Notes: generated by a model not told the origin, from the letters alone. A DNA stretch of 64,000 nucleotides from an uncultured Alphaproteobacteria bacterium (GCA_902560675.1 CACEMP010000001.1:62001-126000), one strand, 5' to 3'. Numbered from the stretch's first letter, positions 16,448 to 25,493 are shown. Numbers and translations are program-made.

Positions 16448-17134
16448 GTGATAGATTTTTTTTCTAAATTACGAGATAATCGAATTTTCCAATTTACTGT
16501 TGTAATCATAATAATTCTCAATGCCGTATTAATTGGGGCAACTACATATGAGTTAGAACCTTTATTTTTAAACTTTATTCATCTTCTTGATTATGCAATC
16601 ACAATATTTTTTGTAATTGAAATCTTAATTCGATTTATTGGTGAAAAAGAGAAAAAAAACTTCTTTAAAGATGGTTGGAATATATTTGATACAATAATTG
16701 TTGCAATATCTCTTATTCCTATTCCCAATAATTCTAGCTACCTTGTTTTACGTTTACTTCGTATATTTAGAGTTTTAAGATTAATTTCAGTAATACCAGA
16801 ATTAAAAAAAATAATTGAAGCAATACTTGCATCAATAAAAAGAGTTTTTTACGTAAGTCTTCTTCTTTTTATTATACTCTATATTTACGCAACCATGGGC
16901 TCAATTTTATTTGGTGAAGATGATCCAGCACGATGGGCAGATCTTGGTATTTCACTTATTACGCTATTTCAAGTTTTGACATTATCTAGTTGGGAAAATG
17001 TTATGCTTCCAATGCAAGCAATTTACTGGTGGAGTTGGATATATTTTTTTAGTTTCATTACAATATGTTCAATTACTATCTTAAATCTAGTAATTGCTAT
17101 ACTGGTAGACGTTGTAAATCATCAAAAAGATTAA
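16448..17134 (+). CDS. Single-domain voltage-gated cation channel (BacNaV-like)
   Basis: A 228-residue six-helix channel subunit expected to form homotetramers. S4 carries arginines at every third position, R102, R105, R108 and R111 (LRLLRIFRVLRLI). The pore helix and filter are TLFQVLTLSSWENV. Canonical bacterial sodium channels have TLESW; here the filter glutamate is serine (S180) and a glutamate follows the tryptophan (E183). The protein ends 10-12 residues after S6, so it lacks the C-terminal coiled coil common in this family. The start is GTG, since the upstream ATG is out of frame. Ion selectivity is uncertain. Confidence 0.85.
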   Translation: MIDFFSKLRDNRIFQFTVVIIIILNAVLIGATTYELEPLFLNFIHLLDYAITIFFVIEILIRFIGEKEKKNFFKDGWNIFDTIIVAISLIPIPNNSSYLVLRLLRIFRVLRLISVIPELKKIIEAILASIKRVFYVSLLLFIILYIYATMGSILFGEDDPARWADLGISLITLFQVLTLSSWENVMLPMQAIYWWSWIYFFSFITICSITILNLVIAILVDVVNHQKD

Positions 17135-17179
17135 AATTAATATATTTTAATATAAATATATGCTAATTAGAGATTAATA

Positions 17180-17243
17180 TGCAGTTGTAGTAACCTGCTA
17201 TATCAAAAATCTTGCAGTCGTAGAATACCTGCATTATCAAAAC
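17180..17243 (+). repeat. Tandem hairpin repeat in the bactofilin leader
   Basis: Two imperfect copies of a ~30-base unit (17180-17208 and 17213-17243). Each is a small GCAG...CTGC hairpin with a loop around GTAG, followed by a single-stranded TATCAAAA tail. Copy 1 has TTGTAGTAAC in the loop and copy 2 TCGTAGAATAC. The block ends just before the GGAGG ribosome binding site of the bactofilin gene, which suits a protein- or ligand-binding control site. It matches no riboswitch class I know. Confidence 0.5.
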
Positions 17244-17263
17244 AAAATGGAGGGATAAATTAA

Positions 17264-17722
17264 ATGTTTGAAAAAAAAGAAGATAATACTACTTCAACAC
17301 CAGATGTATTTAGACCTGCAAAAGGTTCAGCAAAGGTTGTAATTGGTCACGGTGTTGTATTAACAGGTGAAATTAAAAAAGCTGATGAGGTGCAAATAGA
17401 TGGTGAAGCTGATGTCACCATGAAAACAGATAATCTAGTTGTTGGAGTAACAGGTGATTGTAAAGGTGACATTGAAACACATAATGCTGATGTTTGGGGA
17501 ACTTTTGATGGAGATATTAAAGCATCCGGAACATTAACTATACAAGAACAGGGTAAAGTTTCTGGTAAAATAGAATATCAAAACTTACAAATTAAACTTG
17601 GCGGTAAAATAAGTGGTGATATTAAATTATCTGATAAAATTCAGCCAATAAAAAAAGATGTAAAATCAATAGATGAAAGTAAAGTTTCAATGCAAGAAGC
17701 AATGAAAAAAGAAGAAAAATAA
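17264..17722 (+). CDS. Bactofilin (polymer-forming cytoskeletal protein)
   Basis: A 152-residue bactofilin (DUF583). Charged disordered ends flank a right-handed beta-helix core of about residues 22-122, seen as short repeats: VVIGHGVVLTGEIK, EVQIDGEAD, NLVVGVTGDCKGDIE, DVWGTFDGDIKAS, KVSGKIEYQNLQIKLGGKIS. Bactofilins polymerise without nucleotide at the membrane and position cell-wall or appendage machinery. GGAGG lies about 10 bases before the ATG, one of the best ribosome binding sites in the window, so high expression is likely. The usual M23 peptidase partner is not adjacent. Confidence 0.9.
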   Translation: MFEKKEDNTTSTPDVFRPAKGSAKVVIGHGVVLTGEIKKADEVQIDGEADVTMKTDNLVVGVTGDCKGDIETHNADVWGTFDGDIKASGTLTIQEQGKVSGKIEYQNLQIKLGGKISGDIKLSDKIQPIKKDVKSIDESKVSMQEAMKKEEK

Positions 17723-17761
17723 ATATAGTTGAAATTTTAAAATTAATAACTATATAATTCC

Positions 17762-17814
17762 TATCACTGTTCTGTCGATTGTTTGGCAGTTAGCTAAACC
17801 CGACGGACGTGATA
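17762..17814. other. Three-tier stem-loop between convergent bactofilin and ureG
   Basis: Three nested inverted repeats stack in 53 bases: TATCAC with GTGATA, TCTGTC with GACGGA (one G-U), and TTTGGC with GCTAAA (one G-U) around a 5-base loop. The tiers are separated by small internal loops. It occupies most of the 108-bp gap between the 3' ends of bactofilin and ureG. No T run follows on either strand, so it is not a textbook terminator. It may be an RNA-stabilising 3' structure or a small RNA. Confidence 0.45.
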
Positions 17815-17830
17815 ACGTTGTTAAAATAAT

Positions 17831-18445
17831 TTATTTCAACCCACCTTCTTTAAACAAAAAATTAGATACTTTTTCAATACCTTTATTATTTTTCATTTCA
17901 CCAAAAATATATGGCAACCCATTTCTTGCTTTTTTTACATCTTCTTTCATCTGCTCTAAATCAATATTCACATAAGGAGCAAGATCAATTTTATTTATTA
18001 AAAGTAAATCAGATTTCTTTATAGCAGGAGCTTTTTTTCTCGGTATGTCAGCTCCTTGTGCAACATCAATCATATAAATTGTTAAATCAACTAACTCTGG
18101 GCTAAAAGTTGCAGCTAAATTATCACCACCTGATTCAATAAGTATTAATTCTAAATCAGGAAATTTCTTTTTCATTTCATCTACTGCTAGTAAATTAATA
18201 CTACAATCCTCCCTAATAGCTGTATGTGGGCATCCACCAGTTTCTACACCTTTAATTCTTTCTATAGGCAGAACCTGTGCTTTCATCAAGTATTCAGCAT
18301 CTTCAGTTGTATAAATATCATTTGAAATAACTGCCATAGAAATTTTTTTACCTAAATGACGACATAATGCTTCTGTTAAGCTGGTTTTGCCAGTACCAAT
18401 TCCACCACCAATACCAACTTTTAAAGGACCATTTATATTATTCAC
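17831..18445 (-). CDS. ureG: Urease accessory GTPase UreG
   Basis: A 204-residue SIMIBI GTPase that powers nickel insertion into urease. It has the P-loop GGGIGTGKTS (13-22), the nickel-site motif ETGGCPHT with CPH (about 69-76), ESGGDNLAATFSPEL and the NKID guanine-recognition motif. Length is typical. It is the last gene of the urease operon and its ATG overlaps the ureF stop by 4 bases. It works with UreD, UreF and UreE on the apo-urease. Confidence 0.96.
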   Translation of the reverse strand: MNNINGPLKVGIGGGIGTGKTSLTEALCRHLGKKISMAVISNDIYTTEDAEYLMKAQVLPIERIKGVETGGCPHTAIREDCSINLLAVDEMKKKFPDLELILIESGGDNLAATFSPELVDLTIYMIDVAQGADIPRKKAPAIKKSDLLLINKIDLAPYVNIDLEQMKEDVKKARNGLPYIFGEMKNNKGIEKVSNFLFKEGGLK

Positions 18446-19077
18446 GTTAAATAAATCCTTGATTCTAAATTTTCATGCTTAATAGAAAAAATATCACTAA
18501 TAAAAAAAGATGAACCTATATCTTTTAGGGTTAGTTTATCTGAATAAACTAAAAAATCCTGAATTTGATTAATAAAAACAACATTAAGACTCTGACCATC
18601 TTTTTGAGACATAGGTATATGCTTTACACATACATTGATTGAATTAGAAATAAATGATTGTAGATAAAATTTAATTAAGTCATCAAACGAAATATTAAAA
18701 TGTAATCCGGCTTTTGCCAGACAATATATAAAAGATGTATTTTCGGGTAAAGATAACTCCCAACTATCTTTCATGATTTTACGAAATGAATTTCCCATAT
18801 CAATCATTTCAATCTGTCTTTCTTTAGTTGAAGCACTTGCTAAGATTAGTTCATTAATTTCTTCACTATTGTAAATTGACTTTATAAAAATATAATCATT
18901 TCTCAATGTTCCATAAAATAAAAGAGCATCTAAAAATTCTTTTACGTCAACTTTATTTTTAATTTTTTTATCGTCTATCAAAGCTTCTAAACCATGAGAA
19001 TATGCATAAGAACCTATGGGAAAAGAAGATGAAAACCATATTTGTAATATTTGATGAGGATCTTTGAATTTTTTCAT
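18442..19077 (-). CDS. ureF: Urease accessory protein UreF
   Basis: An all-helical 211-residue UreF, the scaffold that couples UreD-bound urease to the UreG GTPase. The family signature FSSSFPIGSYAYSHGLEAL is at the N-terminus. A longer open frame reaches back over ureE, but its first 29 codons are antisense-like leftovers of the ureE tail. The ATG at 19077, one base after the ureE stop, puts the signature at the usual distance. The C-terminus overlaps ureG by 4 bases. Confidence 0.92.
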   Translation of the reverse strand: MKKFKDPHQILQIWFSSSFPIGSYAYSHGLEALIDDKKIKNKVDVKEFLDALLFYGTLRNDYIFIKSIYNSEEINELILASASTKERQIEMIDMGNSFRKIMKDSWELSLPENTSFIYCLAKAGLHFNISFDDLIKFYLQSFISNSINVCVKHIPMSQKDGQSLNVVFINQIQDFLVYSDKLTLKDIGSSFFISDIFSIKHENLESRIYLT

Positions 19078-19078
19078 T

Positions 19079-19525
19079 TTAATGTTTATGACTGTGTGTT
19101 CTTCCCATCCCATATGCGCCACCTTCAGGATTAAATTTCTCAATAACTTTTTTAACATTTCCATGTAATTTTAAAATCATATCTAGAATTACAGCATCAT
19201 CTTGAATCAGAATTCTATTATCTTCAATTTGACAAGGTAAATGTCTATTTCCTATATGCCATATGATTTGTTTTAAATTATTACCTGTTATTTCAATTAA
19301 ATTTTCTTCTTTAGATAATACTTTTATTAAATTGCCATTTTCTAATTCAAAAAAATTATTTTCATCAACACTAACCGTTTCCTTAAGATTAACTAAAAAT
19401 TCAGTACCATTATTTGCAGTTAATTTTTTTCGACGAATAAACCTCTCTTCATAAGACAAAGAAATTTCATCTAATAATTTTTTATTATTTTTATTTTGAT
19501 CAATTATTTTGAAAGAATTTTTCAT
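19079..19525 (-). CDS. ureE: Urease nickel metallochaperone UreE
   Basis: A 148-residue UreE with the N-terminal peptide-binding-like domain and the metal-binding C-terminal domain, including WHIGNRHLPCQIE and the nickel-site histidine in LHGN. The tail is a short histidine cluster, THSHKH, rather than the long poly-His tail of some species. It delivers nickel to the UreDFG complex. It sits between ureC and ureF with 1-base gaps. Confidence 0.94.
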   Translation of the reverse strand: MKNSFKIIDQNKNNKKLLDEISLSYEERFIRRKKLTANNGTEFLVNLKETVSVDENNFFELENGNLIKVLSKEENLIEITGNNLKQIIWHIGNRHLPCQIEDNRILIQDDAVILDMILKLHGNVKKVIEKFNPEGGAYGMGRTHSHKH

Positions 19526-19526
19526 T

Positions 19527-21233
19527 TTAGTACATAAAATAGCGTTGAGCTAACGGTAATGTTATAGCTGGTTCACAAGTTATTAGCTCTCCATCAGCAA
19601 ATACCTCATAAGTTTCTGGATTAACCTCTATTTTCGGGCAATAATCATTCAATAGCATATTATTTTTAGAAATTTTTCTTATATTTTTTACTGGTAATAA
19701 AGATTTACTAACTCCAAAATTTTTAAATGTATCTTTATCCAAAGAAGCTTTACTTACAAAAGTGACAGTAGATTTTTCTAATGATTTTCCAAAAGAAGAA
19801 AACATTGGTCTTGAGTAAACTGGTTGAGGTGTTGGAATAGATGCATTGGGATCACCCATTTGTGCACACGCAATACTTCCACCTTGTAATACCATTTCAG
19901 GTTTAACACCGAAAAAAGCTCTATCCCATATAACAATATCAGCACGTTTATTTTTTTCAATGCTTCCAATATGATCAGAAATACCATGTGCTATTGCAGG
20001 ATTAATGGTATATTTAGCGATATACCTTTTAACACGAAGATTATCATTATCGCCCTTCTCTTCTTTTAATTGTCCACGTTGCACTTTCATTTTATGTGCT
20101 GTTTGCCATGTTCTAATAATAACTTCACCAACACGACCCATGGCTTGACTATCAGAAGCAATAATTGAAAAAGCACCCATGTCATGAAGTATATCTTCCG
20201 CAGCAATTGTTTCTTTACGAATACGACTTTCAGCAAAAGCAACATCCTCAGGTATTGATTTATCTAAGTGATGACAAACCATTAACATATCTAAATGTTC
20301 TTCGACTGTGTTAACTGTATAAGGTCTTGTTGGGTTAGTAGAAGAAGGAATTACATATTCTTCACCACAAACTTTGATTATGTCTGGTGCATGACCTCCA
20401 CCAGCTCCTTCAGTATGAAAAGCGTGAATTGTTCTTCCGTTAATTGCTTTAATTGTACTCTCGACAAATCCACTTTCATTTAATGTATCTGTGTGAATCA
20501 TGACTTGGATATCATGGGTATCTGCTACATTTAAACAATTATCAATTGCTGCTGGGGTTGTACCCCAATCCTCATGTAATTTAAGTGAACTTGCTCCACC
20601 GATTACTTGTTCTTCTAGAGCTTGAGGCAATGAACTATTTCCCTTACCAGCAAAAGCTAAGTTCATAGAAAATGCATCAGCAGATTGTATCATTTTCTCT
20701 ATATGCCATGGTCCAGGTGTAACTGTTGTCGCTAAAGTACCATGTGCAGGACCAGTTCCCCCACCTAACATAGTTGTTATTCCTGAATGCAGTGCATCAT
20801 CAATTTGCTGAGGACAAATAAAATGAATATGACTATCAAAACCTCCTGCTGTGATAATTTTTCCTTCACCTGCAATTATTTCTGTTCCAGGGCCAATAAT
20901 AATATTCACATTTGGCTGGGTGTCTGGATTACCAGCCTTTCCAATTTCATTAATCAAGCCATCTTTAAGACCAATATCTGCTTTGTAAATTCCTTTTACA
21001 TCAACTATTAGTGCGTTTGTTATAGCAGTATCGACTGCACCACCTTTACGAGACATTTGAGACTGCCCCATTCCATCTCGAATTACTTTACCTCCACCAA
21101 ATTTTACTTCCTCACCGTAAGTTGTTAAATCTTTTTCTACTTCAATAAAAAGTTCTGTGTCAGCAAGCCTAACTTTATCACCAGTAGTTGGTCCATACAT
21201 ATCAGCATAAGCATCTCTTTTTATTATTTTCAT
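19527..21233 (-). CDS. ureC: Urease alpha subunit UreC
   Basis: The 568-residue catalytic subunit that hydrolyses urea to ammonia and carbamate. The dinuclear nickel site is complete: H135 and H137 (DSHIHF), the lysine to be carbamylated K218 (LKLHEDWG), H247 (IHTDTLNE), H273 ([15 protein letters not shown]) and D361 (ASDSQ). The mobile flap has C320 and H321 (VCHHL). Full length, no frameshift. It overlaps ureB by 4 bases. Together with ureA and ureB it forms the three-subunit bacterial enzyme. Confidence 0.97.
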   Translation of the reverse strand: MKIIKRDAYADMYGPTTGDKVRLADTELFIEVEKDLTTYGEEVKFGGGKVIRDGMGQSQMSRKGGAVDTAITNALIVDVKGIYKADIGLKDGLINEIGKAGNPDTQPNVNIIIGPGTEIIAGEGKIITAGGFDSHIHFICPQQIDDALHSGITTMLGGGTGPAHGTLATTVTPGPWHIEKMIQSADAFSMNLAFAGKGNSSLPQALEEQVIGGASSLKLHEDWGTTPAAIDNCLNVADTHDIQVMIHTDTLNESGFVESTIKAINGRTIHAFHTEGAGGGHAPDIIKVCGEEYVIPSSTNPTRPYTVNTVEEHLDMLMVCHHLDKSIPEDVAFAESRIRKETIAAEDILHDMGAFSIIASDSQAMGRVGEVIIRTWQTAHKMKVQRGQLKEEKGDNDNLRVKRYIAKYTINPAIAHGISDHIGSIEKNKRADIVIWDRAFFGVKPEMVLQGGSIACAQMGDPNASIPTPQPVYSRPMFSSFGKSLEKSTVTFVSKASLDKDTFKNFGVSKSLLPVKNIRKISKNNMLLNDYCPKIEVNPETYEVFADGELITCEPAITLPLAQRYFMY

Positions 21234-21541
21234 AATAATTTACCCATAACTTTTTTATTAAAACCGTATATTTTCATATTTCCTGACATTGGAATTAGTT
21301 CTATATCTTTTGATTGACCTGGTTCAAATCTAACTGCTGTACCTGACGGTATGTCTAAACGCATACCATTTGATTTTTCTCTATCAAATTTCAAATATTC
21401 GTTTGTTTCTGCAAAATGATAATGACTTCCAACTTGTATTGGTCGGTCTCCACTATTTGAAACTTTTAAAGTGATTGAATTCCTGTCATCATTCAATTTA
21501 ATATCACTATTTTGTTTTGTTATTATTTCTCCAGGTATCAT
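21230..21541 (-). CDS. ureB: Urease beta subunit UreB
   Basis: A 103-residue structural subunit with the family landmarks IPGEI at the N-terminus, [38 protein letters not shown] and the C-terminal VMGKL. The last base of ureA is the first of its ATG, and its stop overlaps ureC by 4 bases. This indicates strict translational coupling to keep subunit ratios equal. Confidence 0.96.
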   Translation of the reverse strand: MIPGEIITKQNSDIKLNDDRNSITLKVSNSGDRPIQVGSHYHFAETNEYLKFDREKSNGMRLDIPSGTAVRFEPGQSKDIELIPMSGNMKIYGFNKKVMGKLL

Positions 21542-21843
21542 TATCTAATCGGTTTATGAACTGTTACTAATTTTGTACCATCAGGAAAAGTAGCTTCAAC
21601 TTGCACCTCTGCTATCATATCTGGGATTCCATCCATACAATCTTCTTTTTTTACTACATGAGCTCCTGTTTCCATTAATTCTGATACCATTTTTCCATCT
21701 CTTGCACCTTCAATGACAAAGTCTGTTATTAAGGCTATAGCTTCTGGGTAATTAAGTTTAACTCCTCTTTCTAAACGTTTTCTAGCAACATTAGCAGCCA
21801 TACTAACCATTAATTTATCTTTTTCTCTTGGCGTTAATTTCAT
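21541..21843 (-). CDS. ureA: Urease gamma subunit UreA
   Basis: The 100-residue gamma subunit, with the classical start [20 protein letters not shown], the middle [20 protein letters not shown] and the end [14 protein letters not shown]. It is directly after ureD with no gap and overlaps ureB by one base. Length is exactly that of the family. Confidence 0.97.
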   Translation of the reverse strand: MKLTPREKDKLMVSMAANVARKRLERGVKLNYPEAIALITDFVIEGARDGKMVSELMETGAHVVKKEDCMDGIPDMIAEVQVEATFPDGTKLVTVHKPIR

Positions 21844-22638
21844 TTATAAATTCCAGCTTTTTGGAAGTTTATCATGAATTATGTTTTTCATAATAAAATT
21901 TACTGTTTTTTTTAAATCATAATTATCTTTTGCTAAACTCCTAATAATAATCTTATCATCAAAAGTTGTCATTTCACAATAATGATTGTCTATGTTTTTA
22001 ATTATTTTTTTTAGTTCGGGTTCAAGTTGATAAATGATTTTACCAAATATCATAATTGTTGATAAAGATGAATTATTAGCAAAAGTAAAATTATTCTTAT
22101 AATTATCATTAAAAGATCCAATCAAATTTATTGCCTCAAAATGTTTAAGAGAAGAGTTTATATAAACTTTCCAATTATCTGAAAAATTAATATTTTTAAT
22201 TTTTTCAGACATTGCTGTTCTTCCCAAAATAACACTTTCACAAAAAACTAAATTAGAATTTCCTAAAAGGTTTATATTTATTTTTCTATTTAATTTTGAA
22301 TTATCAAACAAAATTAACTCCTTTGGTAACCAAAAAAGATTAGAATTATTTAAATTTAAATTAATATCCATATTTGCAGGATCGCCAAAACCAGAATATA
22401 TTTTTTCTGCCGCTTGAGTACAGATACTTAAATTTGAATTTTCTATTGAAACTTTGATATTAATTTTATCATTGCATGTAATTCCACCAGCAGTATTTAT
22501 CAATACTAATTCAACATTATCGTTATAACTATTTGGATTTAAAATTTTACAGCAACCACTTTGATATAGCTTCTGTAAGTTGTTATTTATAATGTTTATA
22601 TCTAAAGAACCCTCTGATCGCTCTAAAACTTTATGCAT
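21844..22638 (-). CDS. ureD: Urease accessory protein UreD
   Basis: A 264-residue UreD, the chaperone that binds apo-urease first and channels nickel from UreG. Recognisable parts are VLINTAGGITCNDKI, ICTQAAEKIYSGFG, WLPKELILFDNSKLNRKI and FCESVILGRTAMSE. It starts the run ureDABCEFG. The aminopeptidase gene upstream ends 61 bases before its ATG, so the operon may have its own promoter there or be read through from the aminopeptidase. Confidence 0.93.
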   Translation of the reverse strand: MHKVLERSEGSLDINIINNNLQKLYQSGCCKILNPNSYNDNVELVLINTAGGITCNDKINIKVSIENSNLSICTQAAEKIYSGFGDPANMDINLNLNNSNLFWLPKELILFDNSKLNRKININLLGNSNLVFCESVILGRTAMSEKIKNINFSDNWKVYINSSLKHFEAINLIGSFNDNYKNNFTFANNSSLSTIMIFGKIIYQLEPELKKIIKNIDNHYCEMTTFDDKIIIRSLAKDNYDLKKTVNFIMKNIIHDKLPKSWNL

Positions 22639-22699
22639 CAGATTAATTTATTTGAAAAAAAATTAATTGAAATAAAAAATTTATAATTTTATCAAAATA

Positions 22700-23935
22700 T
22701 TAGTTACACCATTCACCTTGTTTAAAAATAGGTATCATATTCCCATTTTGATCTTTACCTAACACATCTATTTCTCCACTACCAATCATCCAGTCAACAT
22801 GTATCGCAGATGAATTTCCACCTTGACGTTTGATTTGGTCAGCATTGAGATTTTTGTCCTTGAAACATTTAGTATAACATTGACCAAGAGCTATATGACT
22901 TGCTGCGTTTTCATCATACAGAGTATTCATAAATGTTATTCCTAGTTGAGATATTGGAGAACTATTTGGAACAAGAGCAACTTCCCCAAGATATCTAGAA
23001 CCTGAGTCTGAATCTAACATTTTTAATAGCACATTTTCACCTTTTGATGCCTTAGCATTAATTATTTTACCATCTTTAAATTCAACTTGAATATTATCAA
23101 TAAGAGTACCTTGATAAGATAATGGTTTAGTTGAGCAAACTTTACCATTAACTTTTAATGCATGTGGAGTTGTAAAAACTTCTTCTGATGGAATGTTTGG
23201 ATTACAAACAATACCATTTTGTGCTTCTGATGCTCCTCCCATCCAAGCATGACCAATTGCAAGTCCAATTGTTAAGGATGTTCCTGGGCCATCGTAATGC
23301 AATGATTCAAAATTCATTGAGTTTAGCCAATCAGTTTTTTCACGTAAATTTTTATTATGTTCATCCCATTCTGCTACTGGATCATCTGACGTTACTCTAG
23401 AAGCATGAAATATTGCATCACCAAGCTTCTTAACTGCTTCTTTTTCTTCTAAATCAGGAAAAACTCTTTTAGCCCATGCTTTTCCAGGCCATGAGACAAT
23501 ATTCCAATTAATTTTAAACTCCGTAATTCTTTCTCTGGCTGGTTTGTAAGCTAAGGCATTCGCTTTATTTGCCCGTGCAACTTTCTCAGGATCAATTTCT
23601 GATAAAAGCATAGGATCGTCTCCAGCAATAGCCATTCTAGCAGTATTATTATCAAAAGCCTCTCCCATTCCATTGTAAAGCCAATCTGCAGCATTATCAA
23701 AAGAATCATCATGCGCATATTTAAAACGAGATAAAGTTATTTCTGAATCAGAGAATATTGGGGTAACTATATTAGCACCCTCTTTATATGCATGTTCACA
23801 AATCTTCCTCACTAAAGGAAGAGATTCTAATGGAGCAGTTATTAAAAGATTTTGACCTTTTTGTAATGCAACACCTCTTTTAATTGAAAGGTATGCTAAT
23901 TTGTCTAAATAATTATTATTCAATTCGTAACTCAT
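22700..23935 (-). CDS. M29-family metallo-aminopeptidase
   Basis: A 411-residue cytoplasmic aminopeptidase of the thermophilic aminopeptidase (AmpS/PepS) family, which removes N-terminal residues from peptides using two divalent metals. Landmarks include ITAPLESLPLVRKICEHAYK, TDWLNSMNFESLHYDGPGTS, NIPSEEVFTTPH, YLGEVALVPNSSPIS and the C-terminal HVDWMIGSGEIDVLG, which supply the His, Glu and Asp ligands. It precedes the urease operon on the same strand by 61 bp. Both serve organic nitrogen use, but a shared promoter is not shown. Confidence 0.9.
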   Translation of the reverse strand: MSYELNNNYLDKLAYLSIKRGVALQKGQNLLITAPLESLPLVRKICEHAYKEGANIVTPIFSDSEITLSRFKYAHDDSFDNAADWLYNGMGEAFDNNTARMAIAGDDPMLLSEIDPEKVARANKANALAYKPARERITEFKINWNIVSWPGKAWAKRVFPDLEEKEAVKKLGDAIFHASRVTSDDPVAEWDEHNKNLREKTDWLNSMNFESLHYDGPGTSLTIGLAIGHAWMGGASEAQNGIVCNPNIPSEEVFTTPHALKVNGKVCSTKPLSYQGTLIDNIQVEFKDGKIINAKASKGENVLLKMLDSDSGSRYLGEVALVPNSSPISQLGITFMNTLYDENAASHIALGQCYTKCFKDKNLNADQIKRQGGNSSAIHVDWMIGSGEIDVLGKDQNGNMIPIFKQGEWCN

Positions 23936-24073
23936 AAATTATAATTAGTTTTCATTAATGTAAAAGTCTATAATTTTTTTTTATTAAAATGATGTACTCA
24001 ACAAATTTCAGACCTTTTAGTTATACATTAGTAGAGAATTACCCTACTTAACTGAGTTATAAACTCACTCAAA

Positions 24074-24253
24074 TTAAAACCAAGAATAAATTAAACAAAG
24101 AAAAGAAATAATTAAAAAAAAATTCATTGTTCTTTTTCTAAATATAATTTGTTTTTCACTTATTGTATTGTTTCTAGATAAATAATAAAAAAAACACCCT
24201 ATTAAAAAAGTAATAAAACCACTAATATAAAAATAGAACTGAAAGTTAGACAC
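24074..24253 (-). CDS. Possible small two-helix membrane protein
   Basis: A 59-codon frame with a GTG start lies within the 341-bp space between the aminopeptidase and the YczE-like gene. It encodes two hydrophobic helices (about 3-24 and 43-59) around a basic polar loop, SRNNTISEKQIIFRKR, and ends LIYSWF. It is on the same strand as its neighbours, 23 bp after the YczE-like gene. No family is recognised and no ribosome binding site is visible. The rest of the gap (23936-24073) shows nothing I can name. Confidence 0.4.
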   Translation of the reverse strand: MSNFQFYFYISGFITFLIGCFFYYLSRNNTISEKQIIFRKRTMNFFLIISFLCLIYSWF

Positions 24254-24276
24254 GAAGTAATTATACCATTATTATA

Positions 24277-24903
24277 TTATTTAAATAGTCTTCCAACAAA
24301 ATATAAGCCAAAAGATACAGAAGGGCCAATCATAATTGCGTAAAGAACTGTTCCTAATCCAATAACTCCACCTAAAAAAAATCCAAATAAAACAGCACTT
24401 ATCTCAAGGATTGTTCTTATCAATGTAAAAGAATATTTTGTATTTTTTTGCAAACCAGTCATTAGCCCATCTCTAGGTCCAGGACCTAAATTTGCAATTA
24501 AATAAAAGCCACTACCAATTCCAATTATAAACATAGCAATTATGATCTGTATTATTTTAAAAAATAAACTTTCTGGATAAGGTAGAATAAATATTGTGGC
24601 ATCAACAACAACAGAGATTAAAATTGCGTTTAAAATTGTACCTAAACCAGGTTTTTGTTTAATTGGTATCCAAAAAAAAAGTATTATAATACTAACTATA
24701 AATGTAGTTATACCTATCGTATAACCACTAACAAATGATAATCCCTGATGTAAAACAAACCACGGACTTACCCCTATATTTGCAGTAATCAATAATGTCT
24801 CACCTATACCAAATAATATTAAACCTAAAATTAGATAAATAAGTGTAACTAATTTTGGTTTCAAATTGTATTCATGTGAAGAAGCCCAAGAGGTAATAGG
24901 CAT
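24277..24903 (-). CDS. YczE/YitT-type membrane protein
   Basis: A 208-residue inner-membrane protein with six or so helices and the family landmarks LILFGIGETLLITANIGVSP followed by WFVLHQGLS, then IGIGSGFYLIANLGPGPRDG and TLIRTILEISAVLFGFFLGG. It resembles Bacillus YczE and related YitT-like proteins, whose transport role is unproved. An ATG 17 codons upstream at 24954 would add a hydrophobic lysine-rich leader that is not typical of the family, so I start at 24903. Confidence 0.78.
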   Translation of the reverse strand: MPITSWASSHEYNLKPKLVTLIYLILGLILFGIGETLLITANIGVSPWFVLHQGLSFVSGYTIGITTFIVSIIILFFWIPIKQKPGLGTILNAILISVVVDATIFILPYPESLFFKIIQIIIAMFIIGIGSGFYLIANLGPGPRDGLMTGLQKNTKYSFTLIRTILEISAVLFGFFLGGVIGLGTVLYAIMIGPSVSFGLYFVGRLFK

Positions 24904-25026
24904 TTTTTTTAGAGTAAATATTAATATTATAATTTTAAGCATTCTACTTTTCACTTGTGATTAATAAAATAATTTTCAAGAATCAGAAATTGATATTAAA
25001 GTATTTTTTAAAAAATAGGAGATTTT

Positions 25027-25458
25027 ATGTCTGAATTAATTTTAGAAGCTGGAGGCACATCTGCCTTCATTTTTCATGTTTTGTTTATGCTTTTTAATTT
25101 ATTTATTATTATTCAATTTTATTTTAATAATAAATTTTTTAATGAACTTGGATTCTCAAATGAAGAACCTAAATTGGTTTTTAGAGGTCCTCTAGGAGCA
25201 GTTTTTTTAGCAATGTTGTTAATGTCTATTTTGTTAACATTTGATGTTACTGGAAATACTTATGAAGAAAATGTAGTACAATATAAGTTTTGGTATTCAT
25301 TTTTATTTATCCTTATGGCTATAGCTTTAATTAGCTCTGTAATTAGATATTTTAATCTTGTTAATAACTACGGAATAACTTTAAATATAAGAGGAGTTAT
25401 TTTTCCATTAGTTGGGATTATTTTAATTATTCTAAGAACAATATTTGAAAATTATTAA
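25027..25458 (+). CDS. Four-helix membrane protein of unknown function
   Basis: A 143-residue hydrophobic protein with four membrane segments (about 13-33, 52-70, 86-107 and 121-140). AGGAG lies 8 bases before the ATG and a strong terminator lies downstream, marks of a stand-alone, well-expressed gene. The plan (helix, short loop with a conserved ELGFSNEEPKLVFR, helix, polar loop, two helices) is similar to the proteins at 7234 and 40233, but the sequence match is too weak to call a homologue. Confidence 0.65.
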   Translation: MSELILEAGGTSAFIFHVLFMLFNLFIIIQFYFNNKFFNELGFSNEEPKLVFRGPLGAVFLAMLLMSILLTFDVTGNTYEENVVQYKFWYSFLFILMAIALISSVIRYFNLVNNYGITLNIRGVIFPLVGIILIILRTIFENY

Positions 25459-25469
25459 TAAAAATTACA

Positions 25470-25493
25470 AGCGGCTTAATAGCCGCTTTTTTT
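25470..25493 (+). terminator. Strong intrinsic terminator
   Basis: AGCGGCT and AGCCGCT pair around a TAAT loop and are followed by at least six T residues. It lies 11 bases after the stop of the four-helix membrane gene. Its T run reaches the stop codon of the converging gene at 25492, which may use the same hairpin. Confidence 0.9.

Noticed and set aside
17180-17243. Guanidine-II (mini-ykkC) riboswitch
   Set aside because: The twin-hairpin layout is similar, but the ACGR loop sequences required by that class are missing.
19078-19164. N-terminal extension of UreF
   Set aside because: It lies inside the ureE coding end and has no UreF features; the signature starts normally from the ATG at 19077.
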